64,000 nt of DNA from NCBI RefSeq assembly GCF_046707225.1, contig NZ_JBJKOP010000026.1, forward strand, positions 1-64,000. Reading direction: 5' to 3'. The DNA is from Caproicibacter sp046707225. GTDB taxonomy: Bacteria > Bacillota > Clostridia > Oscillospirales > Acutalibacteraceae. The translations under genes and the position numbers were made by a program. Below, piece by piece: positions 26,965 to 34,247 of this stretch (positions are counted from its first letter, which is position 1; the number at the start of each line of letters is the position of its first letter). The notes under the pieces are model-generated. The model was not told the DNA's origin, did not search any database, and worked only from the letters and a program-made list of their open reading frames with translations.

Positions 26965-26992
26965 ATTATAATCACTTTCAATTATTTTTCAA
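26965..26992 (-). promoter_or_regulatory. Promoter of small RNA unit B
   Basis: On the minus strand, TTGAAA (complement of 26987-26992), a 16-nt spacer and TATAAT (complement of 26965-26970). Confidence 0.55.
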
Positions 26993-27000
26993 TACGAAAA

Positions 27001-27371
27001 AGAAAATTTAAGAGGAAAAATTTTAAAGAGCAGCACTTTCGAGATTGAAAAACAGGGGTGAAATTTTAAAAGATACGTTCTATCCATGTAAAGCATTTTA
27101 CTTACCTGATTCAGAAGTTATGATTTTTCGTCAGAAGAAAAGCCGCCCTCCATTCATAAAAAAGGACGGAAGCAGAATGAAAATGATCCGAAGCCTAAAA
27201 AAGTAAAGTTAAAAACCGGCTGACTTACTTACATAAAGCTAAAACACATAAAAATAAAAATATCACGGAATGGCGGAAAAACTGTTTACGGGACTTCGGG
27301 AACGTGTTAAAGTACTTCCGTTCAGAGAAATGAGAGATGGCTGTTGATTCCGGAAATGGGGCGGCATTCGC
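27001..27371 (+). other. aspA upstream region without a recognised element
   Basis: About 370 bp of AT-rich DNA before aspA. I found no convincing ORF, no strong hairpin with a T-tract and no clear TTGACA/TATAAT pair. The aspA promoter should lie here but I cannot place it. Confidence 0.4.
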
Positions 27372-28787
27372 ATGAAAACGAGAACGGAAACAGATTCTAT
27401 CGGGAGCCTGCATGTTCCTGCGGGAGCATATTATGGGGTTCAGTCGCTGCGGGCCAGAAGTAATTTTCACATTACGGGCAGGCGCATGGACGCAGATTTT
27501 ATTGTCTCGCTGGCGCAGATTAAAAAGGCCGCGGCGATTACAAACCGCAACGCGGGGGACCTGAAAGCCTCGGTCGCAAACGCGGTGATTGCGGCCTGCG
27601 ACGAGATCATATCGGGCCGTCTGCACAGCCAGTTTATTGTAGACCCGATTCAGGGCGGCGCCGGAACAAGCGCCAATATGAATGCGAACGAAGTGATTGC
27701 CAACCGGGCGATCGAGCTTCTCGGGGGAGAAAAAGGGGACTATTCCATTGTTCACCCCAACGACCATGTCAATATGTCGCAGTCCACAAACGATGTTTTT
27801 CCCACAGCCGGAAAGCTGACCATGCTGAAACTGATTCCGGAGGCCGTGCGCCAGCTGGAGCGCCTTGCCGGCGCGCTTGAGAAAAAGGCCGTGGAATTCG
27901 ACGATGTGATTAAAATGGGGCGCACCCAGCTTCAGGACGCCGTTCCAATTCGCCTGGGGCAGGAATTCGGCGCGTGGTCGGCCGCGGTCAGACGGGATAT
28001 CGTCCGGCTGCAAAGGGTGCAGGATGAGATGCGTGTCGTTAATATGGGCGCTACCGCGATCGGGACTTCGGTCAACGCGGTGCCCGCTTATCTGTACAAC
28101 ATCACGGCGAATCTTCAAAAAGTCTGCGGATGCAAGCTGGTTCAGGCGGAAGACCTGATCGACGGGACGCAGAATCCGGACGGATTCGTGGCGGTATCCG
28201 GAGCAATGAAGACTTGCGCGGTCAATCTTTCCAAAATGGCGAACGATTTCAGACTGCTTTCCAGCGGGCCGAGGACCGGCATCATGGAGATTGCTCTGCC
28301 CGCGAAACAGAATGGGTCCTCCATTATGCCGGGAAAGGTCAATCCCGTGATTCCGGAGGTGGTGTCGCAGGTGGCGTTTCAAATCATCGGCAACGACTGC
28401 ACCGCGACTCTTGCGGCGGAAGCCGGCCAGCTGGAATTGAACGCGTTTGAGCCGGTTCTGTTCTATAATCTGATTGAGTCTGCCAGAGGCCTTACCGGAG
28501 CGGTCAGAACTTTGGTTGACAACTGCGTGACCGGGATTACGGCGAACCGCGAGGTCTGCCGCAGACATCTTGAGGAAAGCGTCGGAATCATTACCGCGCT
28601 TTGCCCTTATATCGGGTATGCCAAGTCGGCGGAGCTTGCAAAAGAGTCGCTGAAAACGGGAGTCCCGATTCTGGAATTGGTGGAAAGCCGCAAGGTCCTG
28701 AGCGGCGACAGGCTGAAAGCGATTCTCGACCCCGCGGCGATGACGGGGAACGCTCACATGAGGAACGTCGGACGGATTTCCGTTTAA
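27372..28787 (+). CDS. aspA: Aspartate ammonia-lyase (aspartase)
   Basis: A 471-residue member of the aspartase/fumarase superfamily that converts L-aspartate to fumarate and ammonia. Family features are visible in order: N-terminal IGSLHVPAGAYYGVQSLRA, GGAGTSANMNANEV, the HVNMSQSTNDVFPTA block, KMGRTQLQDAVP and the signature loop GSSIMPGKVNP (from residue 315) with the catalytic Ser. The N-terminal and NANEV segments favour aspartase over fumarase. It is cytosolic. It is divergent from lrp, with a 57-codon ORF right behind it. Confidence 0.93.
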   Translation: MKTRTETDSIGSLHVPAGAYYGVQSLRARSNFHITGRRMDADFIVSLAQIKKAAAITNRNAGDLKASVANAVIAACDEIISGRLHSQFIVDPIQGGAGTSANMNANEVIANRAIELLGGEKGDYSIVHPNDHVNMSQSTNDVFPTAGKLTMLKLIPEAVRQLERLAGALEKKAVEFDDVIKMGRTQLQDAVPIRLGQEFGAWSAAVRRDIVRLQRVQDEMRVVNMGATAIGTSVNAVPAYLYNITANLQKVCGCKLVQAEDLIDGTQNPDGFVAVSGAMKTCAVNLSKMANDFRLLSSGPRTGIMEIALPAKQNGSSIMPGKVNPVIPEVVSQVAFQIIGNDCTATLAAEAGQLELNAFEPVLFYNLIESARGLTGAVRTLVDNCVTGITANREVCRRHLEESVGIITALCPYIGYAKSAELAKESLKTGVPILELVESRKVLSGDRLKAILDPAAMTGNAHMRNVGRISV

Positions 28788-28797
28788 GGAGGCAGCT

Positions 28798-28971
28798 ATG
28801 AACTATCTTGGAAACGAACTTGTTTATTTGGAAGAGGACCGGGTCAACCACTGGCCGGACCGCCGGGACCGCGCGACAAGACGCCCGAGAAACCCGGATG
28901 AAAAGGTCTGCAGGCCGGATCGGTTTGTTCCGGAGCGCGCTGTCGAATTTGACGGCCGGGGAAACCTCTGA
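28798..28971 (+). CDS. Hypothetical 57-residue basic protein downstream of aspA
   Basis: ATG 28798 follows an AAGGAGG ribosome binding site (28787-28793) at good spacing and lies 10 nt after the aspA stop. The product is rich in Arg, Asp and Pro (DRRDRATRRPRNPDE) with one Cys and a DRFVPERAVEFDGRG tail, and has no membrane segment. A terminator follows at 29003, so it would be the last cistron of the aspA transcript. I do not recognise a family. Translation is likely from the signals, but function is unknown. Confidence 0.5.
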   Translation: MNYLGNELVYLEEDRVNHWPDRRDRATRRPRNPDEKVCRPDRFVPERAVEFDGRGNL

Positions 28972-29002
28972 TTCATATACGGTCTGTTGTCTCAACAAGC
29001 CG

Positions 29003-29032
29003 ACGGCGCGGAATTTTCCGCGCCGTTTTTTT
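29003..29032 (+). terminator. Rho-independent terminator of the aspA transcript
   Basis: An 11-bp stem of ACGGCGCGGAA (29003-29013) and its complement (29016-29026), followed by a T-run to 29032. Confidence 0.9.
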
Positions 29033-29076
29033 CATTGGATAAAAATAATCAGGGCGATAGAATCTGCCCGGAATTG

Positions 29077-29085
29077 TGATATAAT
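29077..29085 (+). promoter_or_regulatory. Extended -10 promoter of the thpR-SDR transcript
   Basis: TGA followed by TATAAT (29080-29085) forms an extended -10. No -35 match is obvious. The coding region begins about 40 nt further on. Confidence 0.5.
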
Positions 29086-29127
29086 AAGAAAAAAGAAAAG
29101 ACGCGTCTGCGGAATGGGGGTGGTTTT

Positions 29128-29673
29128 ACGCGTCTGTTTATTGCCGTTTCGCTGTCCCCTGAAATCAGGGATACGCTGAAGGAAGTGATGCAAAGGCTGC
29201 GGCCCTGCTGTGAAAGCGGAAGATTTGTGCAGGCCGAAAACCTGCATTTGACCCTTGCCTTTCTGGGGGAGGTTCCGACTGAAAAACTCGGCGAGGTCAG
29301 GGAGGCGATGGATTCCGTCAGCGCGGAACCGTTTTTACTGCATGTAGGCGGATTCGGCTATTTTCGCAGAGAAGGCGGAGATATTTTCTGGGCCGGCGTG
29401 GAACGGTCGGAGCATCTGACGGGCCTTTACCGTCAGTTATACACACAGCTGCAGAGCCGTGGGTTTCACCTGGAAAAGCGTGCGTTTCGCCCGCATCTGA
29501 CGCTTGCGCGACAAGCTGTTTTAAAAAAGGAGTACGACCATGGGGCCTTTGTGGCACCTACGAAAAAAATGCGGGTCGAAAAAATTACGCTGTATCAATC
29601 CGAACGCCCGGGGGGAATACTGAAATATACTCCCGTTTATGAAAAAATACTGCGAGAGGAGGAGATAAAATGA
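29128..29673 (+). CDS. thpR: RNA 2',3'-cyclic phosphodiesterase (2'-5' RNA ligase family) with apparent ACG start
   Basis: A 181-residue 2H phosphoesterase. Both catalytic HxTx motifs are present: His40-Thr42 in NLHLTLAFLGE and His123-Thr125 in RPHLTLARQ. The family N-terminus (MRLFIAV-type) is encoded starting at 29128, but the codon at the Met position is ACG. In-frame ATG, GTG and TTG are absent upstream back through the promoter. The first ordinary start, GTG-ATG at 29185-29190, would remove the first beta strand. GGGGGTGG at 29116-29123 is well placed for the ACG. The stop overlaps the next gene's ATG (ATGA). Confidence 0.8.
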   Translation, partial: TRLFIAVSLSPEIRDTLKEVMQRLRPCCESGRFVQAENLHLTLAFLGEVPTEKLGEVREAMDSVSAEPFLLHVGGFGYFRREGGDIFWAGVERSEHLTGLYRQLYTQLQSRGFHLEKRAFRPHLTLARQAVLKKEYDHGAFVAPTKKMRVEKITLYQSERPGGILKYTPVYEKILREEEIK

Positions 29674-30431
29674 AAGCGCTGATTACCGGCGCAAGCTCCG
29701 GCATCGGCAGGGATTTTGCGCGCGAGCTCAGCAAAAGGGGATACGACCTCGTCCTCGCGGCCCGGCGGGTTCCCCGGATGGAAGAGCTCGCGCGGCAGTT
29801 ACAGACGCATGTCAGCGTGGTGGGGGCGGATCTTTCCCTCAAAGACCAGTGTTACGACCTTTACCGTCAGGTGCGCGGGGAAGAAATCGAGGTTCTGATC
29901 AACTGTGCGGGCTTCGGTGTATTCGGCCCGTTTGATGAAACCGATCTTGAACGCGAACTGAATCTGATCAACGTCAATATCCGGGCCGTCCATATCCTGA
30001 CAAAGCTCTTCTACCGCGATTTTAAGCAGCGTGATTCGGGCCATATTCTGAATGTATCGTCCTCCGCCGCGTTTCAGCCGGGTCCGCTTCTTTCCAGCTA
30101 CTATGCCTCCAAGGCCTATGTCCTGCGCCTGACGCAGGCTCTTGCGGAGGAACTGCGGCGCGACGGCAGCCGGGTTTATATCGGTGCGCTCTGCCCCGGA
30201 CCCGTGCATACGGAATTTGATTCTGTCGCGGACGTCCGTTTCAGCGTCAAGGGGCTTTCGAGCGAATACGTCGCGCGTTATGCGGTCCAAAAAATGTTTG
30301 CGCGCAAAACCTTGATTGTTCCCGGTTTTACCATGAAAGCAGCCCTGTTTGGAGAGCGCTTTCTGCCGGAATCGGCCGTGGTGCGGATCGCCTACCAAAT
30401 GCAGAAACGAAAGACAAGGCCGGGGCCGTAA
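29670..30431 (+). CDS. Short-chain dehydrogenase/reductase (SDR)
   Basis: A 253-residue classical SDR: the NAD(P)-binding TGASSGIG at residues 6-13, NCAGFGVFGPFDE (the NNAG-equivalent), the catalytic Ser region LNVSSSAAF and the YYASK motif near residue 145. AARRVPR after the second strand includes a basic residue that favours NADP(H). The substrate is unknown. The ATG overlaps the thpR stop by 4 nt, so the two are translationally coupled. The C-terminus is basic and a little long. Confidence 0.9.
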   Translation: MKALITGASSGIGRDFARELSKRGYDLVLAARRVPRMEELARQLQTHVSVVGADLSLKDQCYDLYRQVRGEEIEVLINCAGFGVFGPFDETDLERELNLINVNIRAVHILTKLFYRDFKQRDSGHILNVSSSAAFQPGPLLSSYYASKAYVLRLTQALAEELRRDGSRVYIGALCPGPVHTEFDSVADVRFSVKGLSSEYVARYAVQKMFARKTLIVPGFTMKAALFGERFLPESAVVRIAYQMQKRKTRPGP

Positions 30432-30448
30432 CTGCGACAAAATAAAAC

Positions 30449-30477
30449 TTGACAAACAATTCCTACAACTGTAGTAT
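30449..30477 (+). promoter_or_regulatory. Promoter of the blaI/blaR1-like operon
   Basis: TTGACA at 30449-30454, a 17-nt spacer and TAGTAT at 30472-30477. The operator palindrome overlaps the -10. Confidence 0.75.
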
Positions 30478-30500
30478 AAGATATATCTTACAGTTGTAGG
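30462..30500. promoter_or_regulatory. BlaI/MecI-type operator
   Basis: Perfect 12-bp inverted arms, CCTACAACTGTA (30462-30473) and TACAGTTGTAGG (30489-30500). Each arm contains the TACAnnnGTA pattern of BlaI/MecI sites. They cover the -10 and the transcription start of the regulator gene, consistent with autorepression. Confidence 0.8.
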
Positions 30501-30513
30501 AGTTGCTTTTATT

Positions 30514-30900
30514 ATGCGAAAAATTGCAAAGCTGCCCGGGGCCGAACTGAAAGTGATGCAGGCTGTCTGGAACTGCGGAGAATACCCGGTCACCACCGCG
30601 CGTGTCCGCGAAATTCTTGGGCGTGAAAAACCATGGAGCGTTTCGGCGCTTCAGACGCTTCTGAATCGGCTGATTGCGCGCGGCTTTCTCAGCAGCGGAA
30701 GGCAGGGCAGGAACCGATGTTACACACCCCTGATCGGCGAGAAAGAATATCTTGCGGATGAGAACAGGAGCATTCTTGAAAAGCTGAACGGCAATTCCGT
30801 CACCCGACTGGTCGCGTCGCTGTATGACAGCCATTCCATCACGCCCGAAGACCTTGAGGAGCTGCGCGCCTTTTTGGACGAAAGGACGGGAAGAACATGA
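30514..30900 (+). CDS. BlaI/MecI-family winged-helix repressor
   Basis: A 128-residue repressor. The winged-helix region LPGAELKVMQAVWNCGEYPVT is followed by SVSALQTLLNRLIARGFL and the wing SSGRQGRNRCYTPL. A C-terminal helical dimerisation segment carries the region usually cut on induction. It binds the palindrome at 30462-30500 and overlaps the sensor gene by 4 nt (ATGA at 30897). No beta-lactamase or PBP2a gene is adjacent, so the regulated output is unclear. Confidence 0.9.
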   Translation: MRKIAKLPGAELKVMQAVWNCGEYPVTTARVREILGREKPWSVSALQTLLNRLIARGFLSSGRQGRNRCYTPLIGEKEYLADENRSILEKLNGNSVTRLVASLYDSHSITPEDLEELRAFLDERTGRT

Positions 30901-33374
30901 ACCTGCTGATTCGTTTCGCGGAGAATACCGCTGAAATTTCCGCGGGGGCTTCCGTACTGATTTTGCTCTTGCTTTCGGCGGGAAAACTGACCCGAAGGGT
31001 TTACGCCGCGCAATGGAGGAATTGGGTCTGGCTGGCGCTCGCGGTGCGCCTGCTGATTCCGATCCATTTCGAACCTCCGCGGACGGCCGTCACGCTTCCG
31101 GCGCCTTCACCGGAACAGGGCATAACGGTCGTTGCTCCCGGGACCCGGGGCACCGGCTCTTTTTCCATCCCGGATACGGTTTCCGGACAGGAGCGGAACG
31201 CGTATGAAAAGAAAGCGGAACTGATCCGAGAGGATGCGGAAAAGCGCACGGTTCCCTTGAACACGCTTCTGGCGGTGACGTGGGCGGCCGGGGCGGCGGG
31301 ATGCCTATTGTGGACATTGGGTTCCAGCCTGCTGTTTCGGCGGCGGCTTCTGCGCTGGAGCTCGGAGGAAACGGATGACGGGGTTCTCCGTTTGTTCCGG
31401 GAAGAACGCGCGGCGGCCGGGGGAGGCGGCCGGGTTCACCTGATGCGCGGCAAAAAGGATGCGGGACCGATGCTAATCGGATTGCTTCGCCCGGTATTGC
31501 TTTTGCCGCCCGGTTCGTTTGAGGACGGGGAGCTGCGGGTGATCTTTCGGCACGAGCTGACGCATTTCCGGCGGCGCGATTTATGGTATCGCCTGCTTTT
31601 GGCCGCCGCCTGCGCGGTCCACTGGTTCAACCCGCTTGTCTGGCTGATGGCGCGGGCGGCGAACCGGGATTTGGAGCTTTCCTGCGACGAGGCGGCGCTT
31701 AAAAACGCCGACCCCGTGTTCCGTGCGGAATACGGACGCGCGATTCTTTCGATCGCGCAGAAGGCGACCCAGCGCCGTGCATTCCTTTCCACCGGGTTTT
31801 ACGGCGGAAAAAAAGAGTTGAAACGCCGACTCGAAACGATTCTGGATACAAAGAAAAGACGCCGCGGCGCGGCGGCGCTGTGCGTCGCCCTGGTTCTGAC
31901 GATTTCCTGCGGGGCATTTGTCGCCTATGGCGGAACCTCCGTACCGGATGGTCAGAAAAACCGGGAAAAACAAGATGTTCTGGCGCATAGGCTGCTTTCA
32001 GTCCGCACGGAATATATCGGGGACAACAGCGCGGTCGGAAGAATGCTGGGAGCTTTGTCGCTGCCCGACGGCATGGTGCAGGAGGGAATGGCGCTTCAGA
32101 CAAACAGCGAACCATATTCGCTGACGGTCCGCTATACCGCGCAAAGCGATGAACTTCTCACCAAGACGGAGCTTGCGTGGGCGTACCGCAACGCGACCTT
32201 GATACTCAGTCTGATCCAGAATGCCGGCCGCGTCGCGTTTTACGTCGATGCGCCGGACTGCGCCATGACTTTCGTTTACACGCGGGAGCAGTCGATGAAG
32301 CAGGAACAGACCGATGTGAGGATGCTATCGCAGGGCGAGAGCGAAATGAAAAAATTCCTCGCGGATTTAAACAGCCGCACCGCGGAGGATTACCAGATGA
32401 CCCATTCTGCCGAAGCGAAAGAGCGGGACGATCTGCTGACCGTCGGTCAGGCAGAAACAGCGATGGAGCAGCATGCGCCGATCATTCTCTCCGAAAAGCT
32501 CGTTTCCCGGGGAAGACTGGTTCTCGCCGGCGCGGATTGCTACGGTTTTACCTCGGTGTTGGCAGGGAGAAGCCCGCAGCCGGAACAGTGGTACGCGATT
32601 TCCAGAGACGGGAGCGCCTTTTTTGTAATTTCGGATTCCTGCCCTGTGGTTCGGAATCTGGAATCGACGGAAACAGCCGTAAAAAGCGGCTCGGAAGCGA
32701 GCCTGACGGCGCTTCGGGAGCAAATCACACAGGCGCAGGAAACTTTAAAGCAGGCGCAGGCGGAGCTCGTGAACCGGCGGAAAAGCCGGGCTACGGATTA
32801 TTTCGAACAGCAGCAAAAAGTCCGTGAAGCCGAAGAAGCCCTGGCGAAGGCGCAAGAGGAGTTTCAAAGCCGGCATACGGCGCTGCCGCCTTATGCTCAC
32901 CGTACGGACGATGCGGTGGAAAGCGCCGTTTATGAGGCGCTGGGGCAGTTTTACTCGGAGCCTTATACCGACGGCAACGTGGTGATCAATGCTCCGGTGA
33001 TTTACGGCAGCTTTGAAGAAGACGGCGTGCTGCGGGTCTTTGCGACGGTGGACGAGGCGGAGTATGAGCTGGACGGGGAAGTCCTGAATTCGGTCGGCGG
33101 AAGCAGAATTCCAATGGAGCTCCGCTTTTCGAAGGACGGAAATTCGTGGAAGCTGATCGGCCGCACGACGGCGAAGGACGGCTCCTATTTTGGGGATTCT
33201 ATCCGGGATTTCTGCGCGCCGCACGGCGACGCTGCGAAAAAGATGCTTGCGGAGTACGGAAAATCCGATAACTTTTTGTCCGGAATGAAGAAAAATATTC
33301 GGGAATACGTCTCTCAGACCGGAATTGGCGCAAAGAGCTTTCATTCCGGCGGGGAAGACTATTTGATCGTCTGA
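30897..33374 (+). CDS. BlaR1/MecR1-like M56 metalloprotease sensor with an unusual C-terminal domain
   Basis: An 825-residue membrane protein. Four helices surround the zinc-protease motif HELTH (His219-Glu220-His223), with the third ligand probably in ELSCDEAAL. The last membrane helix is near residues 322-346 (ALCVALVLTISCG). The remaining roughly 480 residues are extracellular. They lack the SxxK/SxN/KTG penicillin-binding motifs of true BlaR1. Instead there are beta-rich stretches and a coiled coil at about 602-662 (LREQITQAQETLKQAQAEL). The protease presumably inactivates the BlaI partner when a signal other than a covalently bound beta-lactam is sensed. That signal is unknown. Confidence 0.85.
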   Translation: MNLLIRFAENTAEISAGASVLILLLLSAGKLTRRVYAAQWRNWVWLALAVRLLIPIHFEPPRTAVTLPAPSPEQGITVVAPGTRGTGSFSIPDTVSGQERNAYEKKAELIREDAEKRTVPLNTLLAVTWAAGAAGCLLWTLGSSLLFRRRLLRWSSEETDDGVLRLFREERAAAGGGGRVHLMRGKKDAGPMLIGLLRPVLLLPPGSFEDGELRVIFRHELTHFRRRDLWYRLLLAAACAVHWFNPLVWLMARAANRDLELSCDEAALKNADPVFRAEYGRAILSIAQKATQRRAFLSTGFYGGKKELKRRLETILDTKKRRRGAAALCVALVLTISCGAFVAYGGTSVPDGQKNREKQDVLAHRLLSVRTEYIGDNSAVGRMLGALSLPDGMVQEGMALQTNSEPYSLTVRYTAQSDELLTKTELAWAYRNATLILSLIQNAGRVAFYVDAPDCAMTFVYTREQSMKQEQTDVRMLSQGESEMKKFLADLNSRTAEDYQMTHSAEAKERDDLLTVGQAETAMEQHAPIILSEKLVSRGRLVLAGADCYGFTSVLAGRSPQPEQWYAISRDGSAFFVISDSCPVVRNLESTETAVKSGSEASLTALREQITQAQETLKQAQAELVNRRKSRATDYFEQQQKVREAEEALAKAQEEFQSRHTALPPYAHRTDDAVESAVYEALGQFYSEPYTDGNVVINAPVIYGSFEEDGVLRVFATVDEAEYELDGEVLNSVGGSRIPMELRFSKDGNSWKLIGRTTAKDGSYFGDSIRDFCAPHGDAAKKMLAEYGKSDNFLSGMKKNIREYVSQTGIGAKSFHSGGEDYLIV

Positions 33375-33385
33375 ACAACCGTGAC

Positions 33386-33431
33386 AATGCTAGAAAACCG
33401 GAGCCGTAATCGGCTCCGGTTTTCTAGCATT
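33386..33431. terminator. Bidirectional terminator: 21-bp perfect inverted repeat
   Basis: Arms 33386-33406 and 33411-33431 are exact complements (AATGCTAG ... GGAGCCG) with a 4-nt loop TAAT. It sits between two convergent genes, with AAAA/TTTT inside the arms. The stop codon of the minus-strand repressor (33424-33426) lies inside the stem. Confidence 0.85.
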
Positions 33432-34029
33432 TGCCGCGGAATTCCACTACTTTACCGAGTATTTTCACGGGCAGCTCTGCAATTTCCTTATTTGTGTAGA
33501 AGAAGGCCTTGTATTTTGGGTTATAGGGCAGCAGCGTCATTCCGTCCTCGCAATTGATTATGCGGAGGACCAAGGCGTTTTCACGCCCAACCTGCACGAC
33601 GGCGACGCTGCTGTCTTTCGCGGTGTCCTGACGGCGCACGATGGCGACGTCTCCTTCAAACATACGGGGCTCCATGCGATCGCCGCAAATCTGAATCCCA
33701 AAATATTCTCCTTCCTCTTTCCAGTAGGGATCGAAATCAAGAAAATAGAGTACCGAACCGCAGGGGCCGGTCAGCGGGTTCGTTTGCAGTACAGAATAAA
33801 CGGGAATTTGTTCAGACATTTTTTTTTCGTAAAATCGGGCGTTGTCGATTCCAAGAAGGTAGTCGATTGAAACGCCGAAATAGGAGGCAAGGCGCAGCAA
33901 AGTCTTTTTGTCGGGCTCATATTTTTCGTTTTCGTAGCCGGACAAAGAGGACTGGCTGACATGAATAACCCTTGCAAGTTCCTCCTGCTTCATCGCTTTC
34001 TGCATACGCAAAAAACGGATTCTATTCAT
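33424..34029 (-). CDS. XRE-family repressor with degenerate S24 (LexA/CI-like) domain
   Basis: A 201-residue protein. The N-terminal HTH_3 domain (residues 5-60: MKQEELARVIHVSQSSLSGYENE, RLASYFGVSIDYLLG) is followed by a S24-like fold (GDRMEPRMFEGDVAIVRRQD, then AVVQVGRENALVLRI). In active family members the first motif is GDSM and the Lys lies in the second. Here the Ser position is Arg and the Lys position is also Arg, so autocleavage should not occur. It may instead respond to a small molecule or an antirepressor. It is a lone gene, convergent with blaR1 and divergent from a chemoreceptor gene. Confidence 0.85.
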   Translation of the reverse strand: MNRIRFLRMQKAMKQEELARVIHVSQSSLSGYENEKYEPDKKTLLRLASYFGVSIDYLLGIDNARFYEKKMSEQIPVYSVLQTNPLTGPCGSVLYFLDFDPYWKEEGEYFGIQICGDRMEPRMFEGDVAIVRRQDTAKDSSVAVVQVGRENALVLRIINCEDGMTLLPYNPKYKAFFYTNKEIAELPVKILGKVVEFRGKC

Positions 34030-34108
34030 TCATATCAGCCCTTTCAATTCAATTCTACAAATTATATTAGAAAAGTAAATGAAAAATCAACTAACTTCAT
34101 ACATGCTG

Positions 34109-34137
34109 TTGACATATTGACTTTATAAATATATAAT
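34109..34137 (+). promoter_or_regulatory. Consensus sigma-A promoter of the first chemoreceptor gene
   Basis: TTGACA (34109-34114), a 17-nt spacer and TATAAT (34132-34137). About 100 nt of leader precedes the TTG start at 34248. Confidence 0.85.
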
Positions 34138-34247
34138 GAAAAAAGTTTGAAAAACGGATATAAAATAGTTTTTTGTCATTTGTTTAGAAATCTATGACTG
34201 AAATAAATATGGCTGAATTTTTAAGTCTGTAAAAGAAGGCATTATCA

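Noticed and set aside
26769..26981. 70-codon antisense ORF spanning both small RNA units
   Set aside because: The frame runs through two promoters and two hairpins, and the apparent repeat in its product simply reflects the duplicated DNA.
27225..28757. 510-codon open frame antisense to aspA
   Set aside because: It mirrors the codon structure of aspA, has no ribosome binding site or family motif, and its Arg/His/Gln-rich product is typical of a reverse-strand shadow.
29114..29179. ATG at 29114 as the start of thpR
   Set aside because: It is out of frame with the HxTx-bearing frame and stops after about 21 codons. Only a frameshift would connect them, whereas ACG at 29128 fits the family N-terminus without one.
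30462..33374. Beta-lactam resistance operon
   Set aside because: The BlaI/BlaR1-like pair is present, but no beta-lactamase or PBP2a gene is adjacent and the sensor lacks a penicillin-binding domain.
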